From Ceratothoa steindachneri (lineage: Eukaryota > Arthropoda > Malacostraca > Isopoda > Cymothoidae): 64,000 nt of DNA. The DNA lies in contig OZ018324.1 of assembly GCA_963969495.1 (NCBI GenBank), positions 144,693,855 through 144,757,854 on the forward strand. Reading direction: 5' to 3'. A program made the translations under genes and the position numbers. A model generated the notes under the pieces. It had not been told where the DNA came from. It did no database searches and was given only the letters and a program-made list of their open reading frames with translations. Shown here piece after piece: positions 11,004-24,400 of the stretch; the first letter of the stretch is position 1; every line of letters starts with the position of its first letter.

Positions 11004-11399
11004 TTTGTATAGGTTGGAACAAGTTTAAATGGGTAATTTTTAAATTAAAAAACTAAAATACTAAAACCACATTCGAATGAGGGAGTTCATAAGTTTTAAT
11101 AGCATTTTTCAAAAGTAAGTTAATGGAAGCCATGCTATTGAGTACAAAATTGATTTAAACCATGCTTTTGAGTACTAAATATATGGAAGCCATGCCATTG
11201 AGTACTAAATCTATGGGTCATGTTCTTAAGTATTAAATTTAATGAAGCCATACTATTAAGTATGGCTTAATTAAAAACTAAATGGCTTCATTAAAAACTA
11301 AATTTATGAAAGCCATGCAATTGAGTACTAAATTTATGGAACCTATGCTTTTAAGTACGACATTTATGAAAGCTATGCTATTGAGTACTAGATTGAATG

Positions 11400-12600
11400 T
11401 ATAGATGCTAAAAAGAAGACTTCGAAAGTAATGTGTACCTAAATAGTGCCACTGAATTCGCCCTTTTAATTAAGTATTACTAATATATCCATTTTTTCCC
11501 TCCTATTTAAGTTTTAATGGTTTCCTTTTGGCTGTTCTCATATTAAAATTAAAATGATTTAATGTCCTTTAAATTCATGGACTTTTGAGAGGCCACTTTA
11601 TATTTAAGCCTTTACAATCTCCCTGACAGAAATTTAAGGTAAAGTAAATATTTTCATTCAATGCCGAGAATAGTGATAATGGTTTTAACCAAGTGTATTG
11701 GAAACTTTTTACTAGGTGACTAGTTTCGAGATGTTCGCGCTCTCATCTTTAATCTTAATACCCTAATCTCTAGAAACTAATGTGAAACTAAAACTTTTAC
11801 ATGATTATGCATTTGAAATCCAGTGCGAAAAAACTCCTGATTTCGGCATATCAGATAACAACTCAAAGGAAGTCAATTTTCTCTTCGGCAGTGGCTTGGC
11901 TACGGAACCTTAAATTATGTTACCTTAATATTACCTTTATTTTGACCAATCATCATTTAAACTATCATTTTTAGCTCTGTATTAAAAAATAACGCAATAA
12001 AAACGAACTCATCAAGACTAAATCTTAATATGAATATGAAGGAAGAAGCGTCACTGGGTAGTCATAGCAACCATTACGGAGTTTTCTCAGTGTGTTGTCC
12101 AACATTCACGTGTATACAAAAACACGTAGGTAGACATATACCGAAACATATGCATAAATTTATGTATACACTTATGTTCGCTTAAGTTAAGTGAATTTGG
12201 TCTAGTAAGCTTTCCTCTTATCGACAGACACTTTTTTTATACTTTCCTATTATCGAAATCCCATTTCTTTTTATTAAATGAGTTTTTTTATGTATCTTTT
12301 TACAATATGATTTGTTATCTATATTTATTTTACTAACGGATTAGGATAGGTTATTAAAAATATTACTTGTCCCATTTGTCTTCACAAATATCACTTGTCC
12401 CACGAAAAAGCGACCAAATATTTTAAAAGGTTTTGAATTAAAAACAATTTTTGCTCATTACGTAAAGGGATTTTTGTTTAAATGTAAACCTTTCTATTAA
12501 TAGTTAAATTTTCATTTTTTCTTTGAGAATGTTGAAGCTGCAGTGATGGTAGTGAATGTAACCTAAATTCCCTTTGAGGAAGAGAATTGAATTAACCAAA
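11400..12600. other. no gene seen
   Basis: AT-rich sequence with no ORF or repeat that I can support. Confidence 0.5.
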
Positions 12601-12654
12601 ATGGTTGTACCTAATGTACGGTTATGTTATTAATTAATAATATAAATAAAACAA

Positions 12655-12895
12655 AGATAAAATAAATCAAAAGAGAGTAAATACTCGAAGGGATAAGTAA
12701 GGAAGATATAGCTATATGATAAAGAATGGATAAAGAAGGGAAGTATAGCAACATGAGAAAGAAGGGATAAGTATGGGAAGTAGGTCTACATGAAAAAGAA
12801 AGGATAAATAGTAAAGGTATAGCTGAATGAAAGTGAAAGGATAAATAGCGGAGGGATAGATAGCTACATAAAGGATAAATAGAGGACATATACCT
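12655..12895 (+). repeat. purine-rich minisatellite
   Basis: About six imperfect copies of a 35-50-bp unit centred on GGATAAATAG or GGATAAGTA and TATAGCTACATGAAAAAG. The plus strand is strongly purine-rich. Confidence 0.7.
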
Positions 12896-13407
12896 ACAAC
12901 ATATGTTGTGAAGCTTGGTCCCTATCGTTGCAAAATGCTCCGAGTTATGATTGCTTGCAGGTGGGCCCTGGCTTTGTTATTGCTCTTGTATCCGGTTTCC
13001 TTGCAACCAGTGTTCAAGTCTCCCTTAAAAACTACTCGCTTCGTATCAATGAAGATTCTTTTAAAATTGCCCTTTGAAACTTAGTTTTTTCTAAGTGGCT
13101 GGCAGTGGCGGATCCAGGATAAATATTTAGGGAAGCTAACCTAATTTTCTCCAACTGAGGAGTCTGAGAAAAGGCTATTTTACCCAGCAAGTGATAATAA
13201 ATAACAGTAACTCATACTGCAGTGAACAATAACTCTGTGAGATCCGATTTTTTCACACATCAGAAAATTATTAATTGTGGTTGATTGTAGTTTTGGGACG
13301 TCAGCTAATGTATAATACTGAATTTAATAATTATTTTTAAGATTTACCTCTATTTTAGACATGTATCATAGAAGGTACATTTGATCGCAACGGTTTAAAA
13401 AACTGTT

Positions 13408-13515
<108 letters not shown>

Positions 13516-13599
13516 TTACACAAAAATGACTCTTAAAAACAAATAATAATGTCTTTTTTGCTGAAAAAGTTGTGAGGATAAGAATAAACATTTTTTTTT

Positions 13600-14065
13600 T
13601 AATTTTATTCAAAACATTCTCCTTCAGCTTTGATAACGGATTGAATCGCCTACATGCTAGGATCATCTGGTTCCTGTTCATATTGGACATTACTCTGACT
13701 ATGAAGGCTTTTAGGGATTTCCTAATGTTATGAGGGTGCTCATTAACCTATTTCTCGACTACGCTACATACATAGTAGGTTAATGGATTGAGATCTGGGG
13801 AGCTAAGAGGCCAAATGTTAGGGGTTATGTGATCATGAAAATTTTCCGCCATCCATTCCAGCGTTGCTTGAGCCTTGTGTAATGGTGCCGTTCATTGTCG
13901 ATCCATGGCTTAGCTATCTTTGGCCTCTAACTTCTTGCAAACTTTGTAGACGAAGAATCTAGCGACTTTTAAAAATCGTACTATTTCTAAATTGTGATGT
14001 TCAGCCTTTATAGCCACGATAACTGCGTGCCTCTTCATTTCTTGTAGAAGCATAGGGTCTGCCAT
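13600..14065 (-). pseudogene. mariner transposase with large internal deletion
   Basis: From the ATG at 14065 the minus strand reads an N-terminal HTH region (LLQEMKRHAVIVAIKA, then FVYKVCKKLEAKDS). After about 12 scrambled codons it jumps to a C-terminal part: HKAQATLEWMAENFHDHI, IWPLSSPDLNPLTYYV (third catalytic Asp region, with LDYY changed to LTYY), VNEHPHNIRKSLK and a final AC-RRF. The middle of a mariner, including the first two catalytic Asp residues, is missing. One stop (TAG) interrupts the C-terminal part. The family differs from the two MITE copies at 14.2 and 32.6 kb. Confidence 0.75.
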
Positions 14066-14159
14066 TGATAATTTCAAAATATAGAAAATATAAAGTCAAA
14101 TAATATGCTGCTATAGTAAAAATAACATATGTCCTCAAATACTTTACGCATCCTATATA

Positions 14160-15078
14160 TACGAGGGGCGGTCAATAGGTTTTGCGAATCGGTAGGGCAA
14201 AACAGAGGAAGGGGAATAGCTGTTTGTGGGGGTGTTAGGACAAGTTATGACAAGTCAGGACCTGCAGCCGAACGCTCTTGCCTCGTCTATTCAAGAAGCC
14301 GTAGCTGATCGCAGATCATCTGTCACAAATTTTTTAACAATGGAGAAGGTTGAGCACCACGCACTGATCAAATTTTTGACCAAGGAAGGCAAGAATGCAA
14401 AAGAGATCCATGAACGCATGGTTGCAGTGTACACCGGCACCGCCCATTCCTATGCAACCATTGATCGCTGGAATAGGGAGTTCTGCCATGGTCGTGACCC
14501 ACGTCCAGAACGCCCGTCTGACGTGACCAACGAGGATAATGTGGCCCGTGTGGAGAGGATGACTCTCGAAAATCGACGGATGAAGGTCCAAGAAATCGAG
14601 CGAGAACTTGGAATATCACATCGAAGTGTTATCAACATCATCCACGACAATTTGGCCATGACCAAGGTCTCTGCCCGTTGGGTTCCTAGAAACCTCACGC
14701 CCCATGATCGACTTCAACGTCGTCAAAGTCCACAAGGTCAGAGTTGCACAAGCTGCCCTACGCGAGTGCGGATTCGAGGAGCTTAACCATCCCCCTTACC
14801 GTCCAGATCTGGCCCCTAGCGACTACTTTTTATTACGCCAGCTCAAGGCTGCACTGCGTGGACACCGGTTTGGGGACGATGAAGATGTCCAGTTCACCGT
14901 CCAGGAGTGGATTGAACAGCAGTCGGGAGATTTCTGGTTTTCGGGAATTTGAAGCCTCAGGGACAAGTGGCGCAAGTGCATTAAAGTCGAGGGTAGTTAT
15001 ATTGAAAAATAATAAAACACTTTTCCTCATATCTCGTTTCCTAATATCCGAATTTCAGAACTTATTGACCGCCCCTCG

Positions 15079-15080
<2 letters not shown>
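14160..15080 (+). mobile_element. non-autonomous mariner derivative, copy 1
   Basis: Bounded by TA on each side (14160-14161 and 15079-15080). Terminal inverted repeats begin CGAGGGGCGGTCAATA and extend about 28 bp. It contains a decayed transposase on the plus strand from which the central catalytic region is missing. About 921 bp long. The same element, with the same internal junction, recurs at 32611-33531. Confidence 0.9.
14341..14970 (+). pseudogene. deleted mariner transposase (copy 1)
   Basis: Starts MEKVEHHALIKFL, followed by EGKNAKEIHERM and YATIDRWNREF (HTH), then the linker and second HTH (VQEIERELGISHRSV). It breaks after KVSARWVPRNLTP-HDRLQR. The reading then shifts to the C-terminal part: VAQAALRECGFEEL, YRPDLAPSDYFLL (third Asp, DLAPSDY motif) and WIEQQSGDFW. 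The stretch that would carry the first Asp block and HDNA-like second Asp is absent, so no catalysis is possible. This copy also lacks about 15 bp near 14497 that copy 2 keeps. Confidence 0.85.
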
Positions 15081-15206
<126 letters not shown>

Positions 15207-15230
15207 CGTAGTGTACTAACGGCATACTTT

Positions 15231-15300
15231 TAACTGAGATCAAAGTGGTGCGCGCTGCCTCAGTGTGCCTGGTTCGAATCGCTTCCCTGCGCGGATTTTT
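15231..15300 (+). repeat. possible tRNA-like (SINE head) fragment
   Basis: The segment has GATCAAAGTGGTGCGCGC (A-box-like) and, 34 bases on, TGGTTCGAATCGC (B-box-like). The spacing suits a tRNA-derived RNA polymerase III promoter. No tRNA cloverleaf closes cleanly, and no tail was identified. Weak call. Confidence 0.3.
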
Positions 15301-15409
15301 CGAAAAAAGGTAATAAAAATATTACTGCAAGGAAAAATTATTCCGTTTTCTCTTTCAATGTGGTTTAATGGATTCATTTTCATCATTCTCTTGTGCCACT
15401 TTGAGAGAA

Positions 15410-15411
<2 letters not shown>

Positions 15412-15478
<67 letters not shown>
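15412..15478 (+). repeat. (TA)n microsatellite, left of a mariner-type element
   Basis: About 65 bases of TA repeats ending directly at the left end of the element at 15479. It is probably half of an array split by the insertion. Confidence 0.95.
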
Positions 15479-15480
<2 letters not shown>

Positions 15481-16862
15481 GGGTGTCCCAAAATTGAGTG
15501 CGTATTTTGATGAAATTGAAAACTTTTATTAAAAATTCTATGCTTATCAAGTTCAAATTGTGCTCTGTACAAAATTGTAGTGTTCCATGCACAGGGTGTC
15601 CCCCAATTTTTTTTTTTAATCCTTTTCATTATCCCTTCTTAATGGATATTAAAAAGAAAAAAAAAATTATGTTTATTTTTTCGGCTCAATTATGATCACA
15701 AAGAGAAAACAAAAATTCAGCGAAAACAAAAGAAAAAGAAAACTATTGAAATTATTCAACATGTGCTCCGTTCGTATCTCTGCAACTTGCAAATCTATCT
15801 TTATCATTGCGAAAAACATTGTGGAGCATTTTGGGGGTGTGTCCAGCAGTGCTGAAGGTATGCGTTCTTTTAGTTCACTTATATTACTTAGTTTTACTGA
15901 TACACCTTTTCTTTGATAAAACCACACGCCAAAAATAATCCAGGGGAGTTAAATCTGGAGAACGCGAAGCCCAAGGTCTAGCTCTTCCACAACCAATCCA
16001 TCGATTTGGAAAGCGACTGTTCAGGTAACTCGGACAATTAGAGCATAATGACGTGGTGCACCATCTTGTTGAAACACGACACTATCAATAAAGTTATTAT
16101 CAACAAGCTGTGGTTCAAAACCTGTTGGAGCATATCAAGGTAGATTTTGTCTGTCACAGATGCTTCATGAAAATAGAATGGGCCATAAATTTTTTTCCAA
16201 GCCAGACGTTAGCTTTTGGGGAGTCTCTTTTCCATTCCATGAAACCCCTTGGTCTTTCATTTGCCCATATACGATAATTGTGTCGGTTAACTTTACCACA
16301 TGAGTCGAAAGTCGTCTCATCACTGAATAAGATGTTATCTAATAAGTTTTCATTTTCAATTTGATCCACGAATTCTGCGTACCTTGCTACTCGATTTGGA
16401 TAATCTTCATTAAGGGGGTGCAGTAATTGAATGTGAGAAGGCTTTTTCATAATTGTTGAACGCAAGATTCTGTGCATATCAAGTCTCTGACTGGCCTTTC
16501 TCACCGAAGTTCTTGGTTCATTTTCAAACAATTGTCGAAAACCTCTTCCTTTCTCATCACGTACAAATCCGGTCCTTTTAAATTTTTCCACAAGTGAACG
16601 AATCGCGTTGTCAAGGTTTTCTAAACTTTATTTGGAACTTTTTTCGTACTTCATTAAATTTTGCTCCTATAATACGAGCTATAACAACAAAAATCCACTC
16701 TTCTGAAAAGGATCAAAAAACATTAAAATTTGAGACACCCTGTACATGGAACACTACAATTTTGTGCAGAGCACAATTTGAACATGATGAACATAATTCA
16801 ACAAGAAGTTTTCATAAAAGTTTTCAATTTCATCAAAATACACACTCAATTTAGGGACCTCT
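15479..16862 (-). mobile_element. IS630/mariner-superfamily transposon with doubled inverted ends
   Basis: Outer arms at 15479-15592 and 16743-16862 are inverted copies over about 110 bp (CGGGTGTCCCAAAATTGAGT at left; a decayed version at right; shared TTTTGATGAAATTGAAAAC). Immediately inside, a second inverted pair starting CAGGGTGTC lies at 15591-15605 and 16732-16743. A transposase remnant is read on the minus strand inside. (TA)n lies on both sides, consistent with TA-targeted insertion into a TA array. Confidence 0.75.
15690..16650 (-). pseudogene. mariner/IS630-like transposase, frameshifted
   Basis: The longest intact piece is 16591-16154: LVEKFKRTGFVRDEKGRG-like start, SVRKASQRLDM, HIQLLHPLNEDY, ILFSDETTF (first catalytic Asp), VNRHNYRIWANE and ANVWLGKKF. 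Further on, in other frames, are VVFQQDGAPRHYA (second Asp), RSPDLTPLDYF (third Asp region) and VWFYQRKGV. An HTH remnant (FNEVRKKFQIKF) lies upstream. The FSDE, QQDGAP and PLDYF set marks an IS630-Tc1-mariner transposase. Frameshifts and a stop near the second Asp make it inactive. Confidence 0.8.

Positions 16863-16940
<78 letters not shown>
16863..16940 (+). repeat. (TA)n microsatellite, right of the mariner-type element
   Basis: About 75 bases of TA repeats abutting the right end of the element. Confidence 0.95.
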
Positions 16941-16943
<3 letters not shown>

Positions 16944-16944
16944 T

Positions 16945-19147
<2,203 letters not shown>

Positions 19148-20254
19148 CTAAATTATCGCAAGGGCCTCTCGCTCAATCACCGTATAATTCTTTTTACTGA
19201 GGAGTAATTTTCGACTTGCACACGCGATGGAGAAACTCTCGTCACCGTCCCCGTACTGAATTAGGGCGCAGCCTATTCCGCCATTGCTAGCGTATGTCCG
19301 AATGCCAAATGGTTTATTAGGATTGGGCAAATGAAGGATGGGGGCAGATTCTAATTTTCCCTTTAGTTGATTAAAACTGGGGATTGACAGTGGAATCCAA
19401 ACGAGCCACTCGGGGGCCTTCTTCTTCAATAATTTACACAAGAGCGCCGTGAAGGAGGCAAAATTTCGGATGAACGGTCGATAAAAAGACGCAGAGCTCA
19501 TGAAAGATTTCAGTTGTTTCTTCGTCGATAGGAATGGCATTTCCGCAATTACTCGAATTTTGTCTTCCTAAGAGGCTAATCAATCATTCCCAAAATGGAA
19601 ACATAAATAATCTATAGTGCCAAAGACGAAGTGTCACTTGCTAGGGCCTTTGTGAGATTGTGCTCTCGGAGTCTACGCAATAGTGCTTGGAGGGCAGTCA
19701 GATGTTAATCCCATTCTTCGGTAGCCACATAAATGTTATCGAAATAGAATGTTATATTAGGTAACCCGTCTAATATTAGTCTCATCATCCGATTGTAGAT
19801 GTTACAAGCCGTAACAAGACCTAAGGGGAGCCAACGAAATTGCATCACCCTTTGTCTGTTGGAAAAGCCGTGTACTTTTTGACCTCTTCTCTCAATGGGT
19901 TTTGGTAGAAGGCCTTGCACAAATCCAGTTCCGTCATGTATTTGGCATTTCCAAACAAATGCAGATTTTGGCTAATGATGGAGATGAAGATGGAGAAGAT
20001 GAAGAAGAGAATCGCATTCCTTCTGATTTTTCGTAAATTCGTCGTTCATTACATTCTTGAATTCTGAAACGCCTGGGATTTCTAGCGGTGCGGGCGTCTC
20101 TAATTCCTTTTCCGATTGCGAAAGGGTGATCACGCGTTAAGCCACGGGGGTGGAGGATATCCGAGGACACTGACCAATTAGGACAGAGCATAATTTGAAG
20201 GGGGCTTCTACCACTTCTGCCCAGCCAGTAAAATAATTGCATTCGATAAAGCAC
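19148..20254 (-). pseudogene. Gypsy reverse transcriptase and RNase H start
   Basis: Minus-strand pieces read in element order: a degraded N-terminal RT region (20254-19934); then LPKPIERRGQKVHGF, VMQFRWLPLGLVTACNIYNR and ITFYFDNIYVATEEW (19920-19705), the FxWLPxGL and YxDDI boxes with DDI changed to DNI. From 19540 come LKSFMSSASFYRPFIRNFAS (the FY-R-FI-NF region after the palm) and IRTYASNGGIGCALIQ, the start of RNase H, where the usual TDAS is YASN. It ends EREALAII at 19148. Frameshifts separate the pieces. The catalytic changes show it is dead. Confidence 0.8.
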
Positions 20255-20279
20255 TTGACAATGGGGAATCTATTTGCGC

Positions 20280-20620
20280 GCCCCAAGTAGTCATGCACTA
20301 CTGCAAATTTGTCGTCACCCGAGGCTACAGGTGTGGAGTGGCTTGTCCGAAACTACGATGCAGGTGCACCCTGTATCGCGTACGAGGGTGGAGATACGGC
20401 AGCCGTTTACTGCTTCAGTTTCGAATTTGAACCCCCAGATGTGTTTTTATCGAACAAAAAGTTCACCTGGTGGCCAGCTGGACTCGATGTGCTCGAAGAG
20501 AGAGGAGATTCTGGTTGCGACGATGGTAGCACTGATTTGGTGTACCTGATGAAAAGGGTTGTTTCGAAGTTGCGAGTTCTGAGGGCAATTGGTCCTCACA
20601 TGGCCCTCGACACCACAGGA
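20280..20620 (-). pseudogene. Gypsy aspartic protease remnant
   Basis: Just downstream of the gag zinc knuckle the minus strand reads a Ser/Pro-rich linker, then VNFLFDKN. In another frame comes LVRDTGCTCIVVSDK, carrying the DTG active-site triad of retroviral-type proteases. The plus-strand Gypsy copy has the matching VNFLFNEN. At least one stop and one shift are present. Confidence 0.6.
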
Positions 20621-21420
20621 GTATCAAATGATAGGCCTCCTGGGAAATGATGAAGCAGGGGGATTAGACGAGAACGGTTTGACGTCACGTTGGTCGGACA
20701 AGAAGAAATGTTTGGGTTTTAAAGGGCCAGTCACCTTGACGAAATTGTTTCCGTTGTGGGGAGTAAATTTAGTTTTGCTAGCCTTGGATTTAGAAGATAG
20801 AGGTTCCATCTTCTTTCTTTCTTTAGGGTAGCTGTTATGGTTAGCCGCATATACATCGGCTTCCTCGATACATTCCTTGAATGTAAAACACTTGAGATCT
20901 TTCACGGAGAATCTAATTTCTGAAGGAAGTGAAGACAAAAGTTGATCCTTCAGGACGAAGTCGACCAAAGCATCATAGTCATGGAGAATTTTAGATGCAT
21001 CCAGCCAAAAAATAAAGCGACGTTGTAAAGTATAATCAAATTGACCGAAGATTTGGTTTGGCTGTATACGGTAGTGCTGGAATATTGCCCGGTAGAAGTC
21101 CGAGGTCATATAGTAGGCTGTCAGTAATTCGGATTTTAACGTAGAGTAGTCAATAGTTGCCTCTGATGGGAGTAAGATGAATATATTCCTGAGCTGAATG
21201 CTCAGTAATGGCAACAATTTGGCTACGCTCTCAGCCTCAATATCCAAATGATTGACCTCGAAAATCAATTCAAAGTGAGTCAGATATCACTTCAAATCTT
21301 AACCTTCTTTAAATATGAGTAATTTTATAGACACTGTTTGCTGAATGTCGGTCTTTGAATTGATTGAAATCGTCTCATTTCCGGTCCTGCTTATTTCTAA
21401 TTCATGAAGACGAATTCTTT

Positions 21421-21424
<4 letters not shown>
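20621..21424 (-). pseudogene. Gypsy gag, C-terminal part
   Basis: Reads HELEISRTGNETIS at about 21410, just inside the CR1 junction. After a shift the long piece from 21268 has SVAKLLPLLSIQLRNIF, LPSEATIDYSTLKSELLTAY, LKDQLLSSLPSEIRFSVKD and FTFKECIEEADVYAANHN, a SCAN-like Gypsy capsid pattern. The zinc knuckle follows at about 20660-20610 as YSCGVEGHVRTNC; its first Cys codon is replaced by TGA. The plus copy at 27.2 kb shares TLDYSTLKSELLAA. The gag N-terminus lies on the far side of the inserted CR1, at 24.7-24.8 kb. Confidence 0.8.

Positions 21425-21468
<44 letters not shown>
21425..21468 (+). repeat. (CT)n tract at the 5' end of the CR1-like LINE
   Basis: 44 bases of CT repeat between the interrupted Gypsy gag and the C-rich leader of the LINE. 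On the gag strand this is (GA)n and falls in a region coding for charged residues, so the array probably grew from purine-rich coding sequence. Confidence 0.95.
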
Positions 21469-21472
<4 letters not shown>

Positions 21473-24400
21473 GCTACGCTCAAGCAGCTGCCTCCCCTCC
21501 CCGATCCCCCCCGGCCCTGACCCCCACCCCCACCCACAGACAGGGAAACTAATGAATAGTCTCACCCGCTCACCTTCAAAAGAAATCAGTACAATCAAAA
21601 TAATAACTTTTAATGCACGTAGCCTTAGAAAACATATTACAGAACTTAAATGTCTAATAGCAACGGAAGAGGTTGACATCATAGCCTTAACTGAGACCCA
21701 TCTACAAATTGGCATAAAAGACTTATTATGTGAATACATGCTAGAAGGCTATAGATTATTTTACAAAAACAGGGCCAATGGAAGGCTTGGAGGAGGAGTG
21801 GGACTATATATAAGATCAAAATTAAAAGTAACGGAGGTAGAACTTACAAATAATGAAGTGGAGCTGATCTGTGTTAAACTACATTTACGAGATTTTAAAA
21901 TAAACATAAGCACTGTTTACCGTCGCCCAAATACTACCGTTAATGAGGACCTGGAAATATATAGAATCTTGCAAGAAACATTACAGGAGGAACAAACGCT
22001 ATTACTGGAAGATTTTAATTTACCTAATATCTGCTGGGACTTGAATATAGGGACTAGCCAACAAGAAAAATTAATGACAAATTTTATCGATACTAATTAT
22101 TTACACCAATGCGTAAGGGAGCCAACCAGAGGAAATAATATACTAGACCTAGTTATTGCATCCCAGGAAAATTTAATATCAACTCTGGCCGTAGCGGAAC
22201 ATATAGGTACATGTGACCATAAACTAATCCGCTTTGATCTAAATGCCAGGTATTCAACTACCAATAACTATTCAAAAGTACCAGACTACAGTAAAGCTAA
22301 CTTAGAGGGCCTCAGAGAAGCCCTGGGAAATATTCACGAGAAGCTGATAGAAATAGAAGATGTAAATCAACTTTGGAATAAATTTAAAGAACTATTTTTT
22401 ATAGCCCAAGAAAACCATGTTCCTCTTAAGACAAGGAATAGTAACGCGAATAGAGGCAATCCGCCGTGGTTTAATAATGACATCAAACGAGCAATTAGAG
22501 ATAGGAACCGTCTCCACACATTATTAAAACACAATAGAAGCTATCAAGTTAACCAACAATATAACACTAGCAGAAGAAAGGTTAAAACACTCATAAGATC
22601 AAAGAAACGTCAATACGAAATCGAGATAGCAAAAGCAAGCACCACTAATCCCAAACACTTCTATACTTATATCAATAGAAATAGGCAAATGAGAAGCGGG
22701 ATTGGCCCCTTGAAAAACCAGTTGGGTGAAATTATTTCAGATGATATGGGTATGGCTAATATCTTAAACGAGTTTTTTAGTTCAGTCTTCACCTTAGGAT
22801 ATACTAATAACGATAACAACGAGTCTATACAGGTCAGACACCCATCACTAAGGAGCCTGGAAGTAAATCCGCAACTAGTAATTGATAAATTAAAGAAAAT
22901 GAACTCGTACAAGACTCCTGGTCCTGATAAATTTTACCCTAGAATCTTAAAACATGTCCATAATGAGTTAGCAGAGTCACTTGCTCTCATTTTTAACAAA
23001 TCTCTCGAGCATGGGGTCGTCCCTGATGATTGGAGGAAAGCTAACGTCACACCTATCTTTAAGAAGGGATGTAAAAACCAGGCCAGTAATTACAGACCCA
23101 TTAGCTTAACCTCAATAGTTGGAAAGTTGCTCGAAACGATCATTAGAGACAAGCTAGTAGAGTTCCTCGAAAACAATAACCTTATACGTGATAGCCAGCA
23201 TGGTTTTAGGTCTAAGAGATCGTGCTTAACAAACCTAATTGACTTTTACCATAACCTTTTCAACCTATATAACGATACTAAATCATTAGATATAATTTAC
23301 CTAGATTTCAAAAAGGCATTTGACAAAATTCAACATCAGAAACTCATGAACAAAGTGCGTACGCTAGGAATTAACGGTAATATATACGGATGGATTAGTA
23401 GCTGGTTAAAAAACAGGAAGCAGAGAGTGATAATAAATGGCGTGGAATCGGACTGGGTATCTGTTACCAGCGGTGTTCCCCAGGGATCAGTCCTGGGGCC
23501 TATTTTATTTACTATATACATCAATGACATAGACGTTGGAATAAATAATATCATATCTAAATTTGCAGATGACACGAAAATAGGTAACTCAGTACTATGC
23601 GAAGATGACAGGGCTAGCCTGCAGGCTGATATAAATAAAATTACCGAATGGTCTGAGAAATGGCAAATGCCATTTAATATCGACAAATGCCAAATCCTTC
23701 AGTGCGGAACAAAAAACAAAAAATACACCTATACAATGCAAGGCGGCTTAATAAACACCACCCCGCAGGTTAAAGATTTAGGAGTAATAATTACAGAAAA
23801 CTTAAAAACATCAAACCAATGCGCAGCTGCTGCAAACAAAGCTAACACAGCACTAGGATTTATAAAAAGAAACTTTACTTATAAAAGCGAGGAGATAATT
23901 ATGCCACTATATAAAAGTATTGTCAGGCCCCATCTCGAATACGCTGTACAGTTCTGGGCCCCTTACTTAATAAAAGACATAGATAAATTAGAAGCTGTAC
24001 AACACAGAGCGACAAAACTTATCCCGTCAGTACGTAACAAACCTTACCACGAGAGGCTAAAAAAACTCAATCTATTTTCCGTCAGAAAACGAAGACTAAG
24101 GGGGCAGCTTATAGAGTGCTTCAAAATACTTAAAGGATTTAACAACGTTAATGCCAATAACTTGTTCACACTGACAGGGGAGTGTCCCACCTGTGGACAT
24201 GATTCAAAACTTCAGGGTAAAAGAGCCACTATGGATGTAATAAAAAACTTCTTCACTTACTCGATTATTAATGATTGGAATAATTTGCCAAACGAGGTAG
24301 TGGACAGCAGAACTATAGATTCATTTAAAATGAGATTAGACAAACACTTAACAAATATTGGAATTTTTTAGCATAAGCTACACAATAAAATAATATTACA

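Larger units (their letters stand above)
9600..11400. repeat. direct repeats with AAGCCATGCT minisatellite, split by a mariner
   Basis: A block of about 150 bp occurs at 9603-9740 and again at 11027-11150: TTTAAATGG, then a T-rich run, then ATAAGTTTTAAT, ending in TTAATGGAAGCCATGCTA. The right copy continues into a minisatellite (about 11110-11395) with a roughly 30-33-bp unit, GGAAGCCATGCTATTGAGTA plus an AT-rich spacer, repeated about eight times. The left copy has two units. The mariner at 9761-11003 lies between them, as if it entered a pre-existing tandem array. Confidence 0.65.

Noticed and set aside
13107..13130. GCAGTGGCGGATCCAGGA, like a hAT terminal repeat
   Set aside because: No inverted partner found nearby; at most an isolated end.
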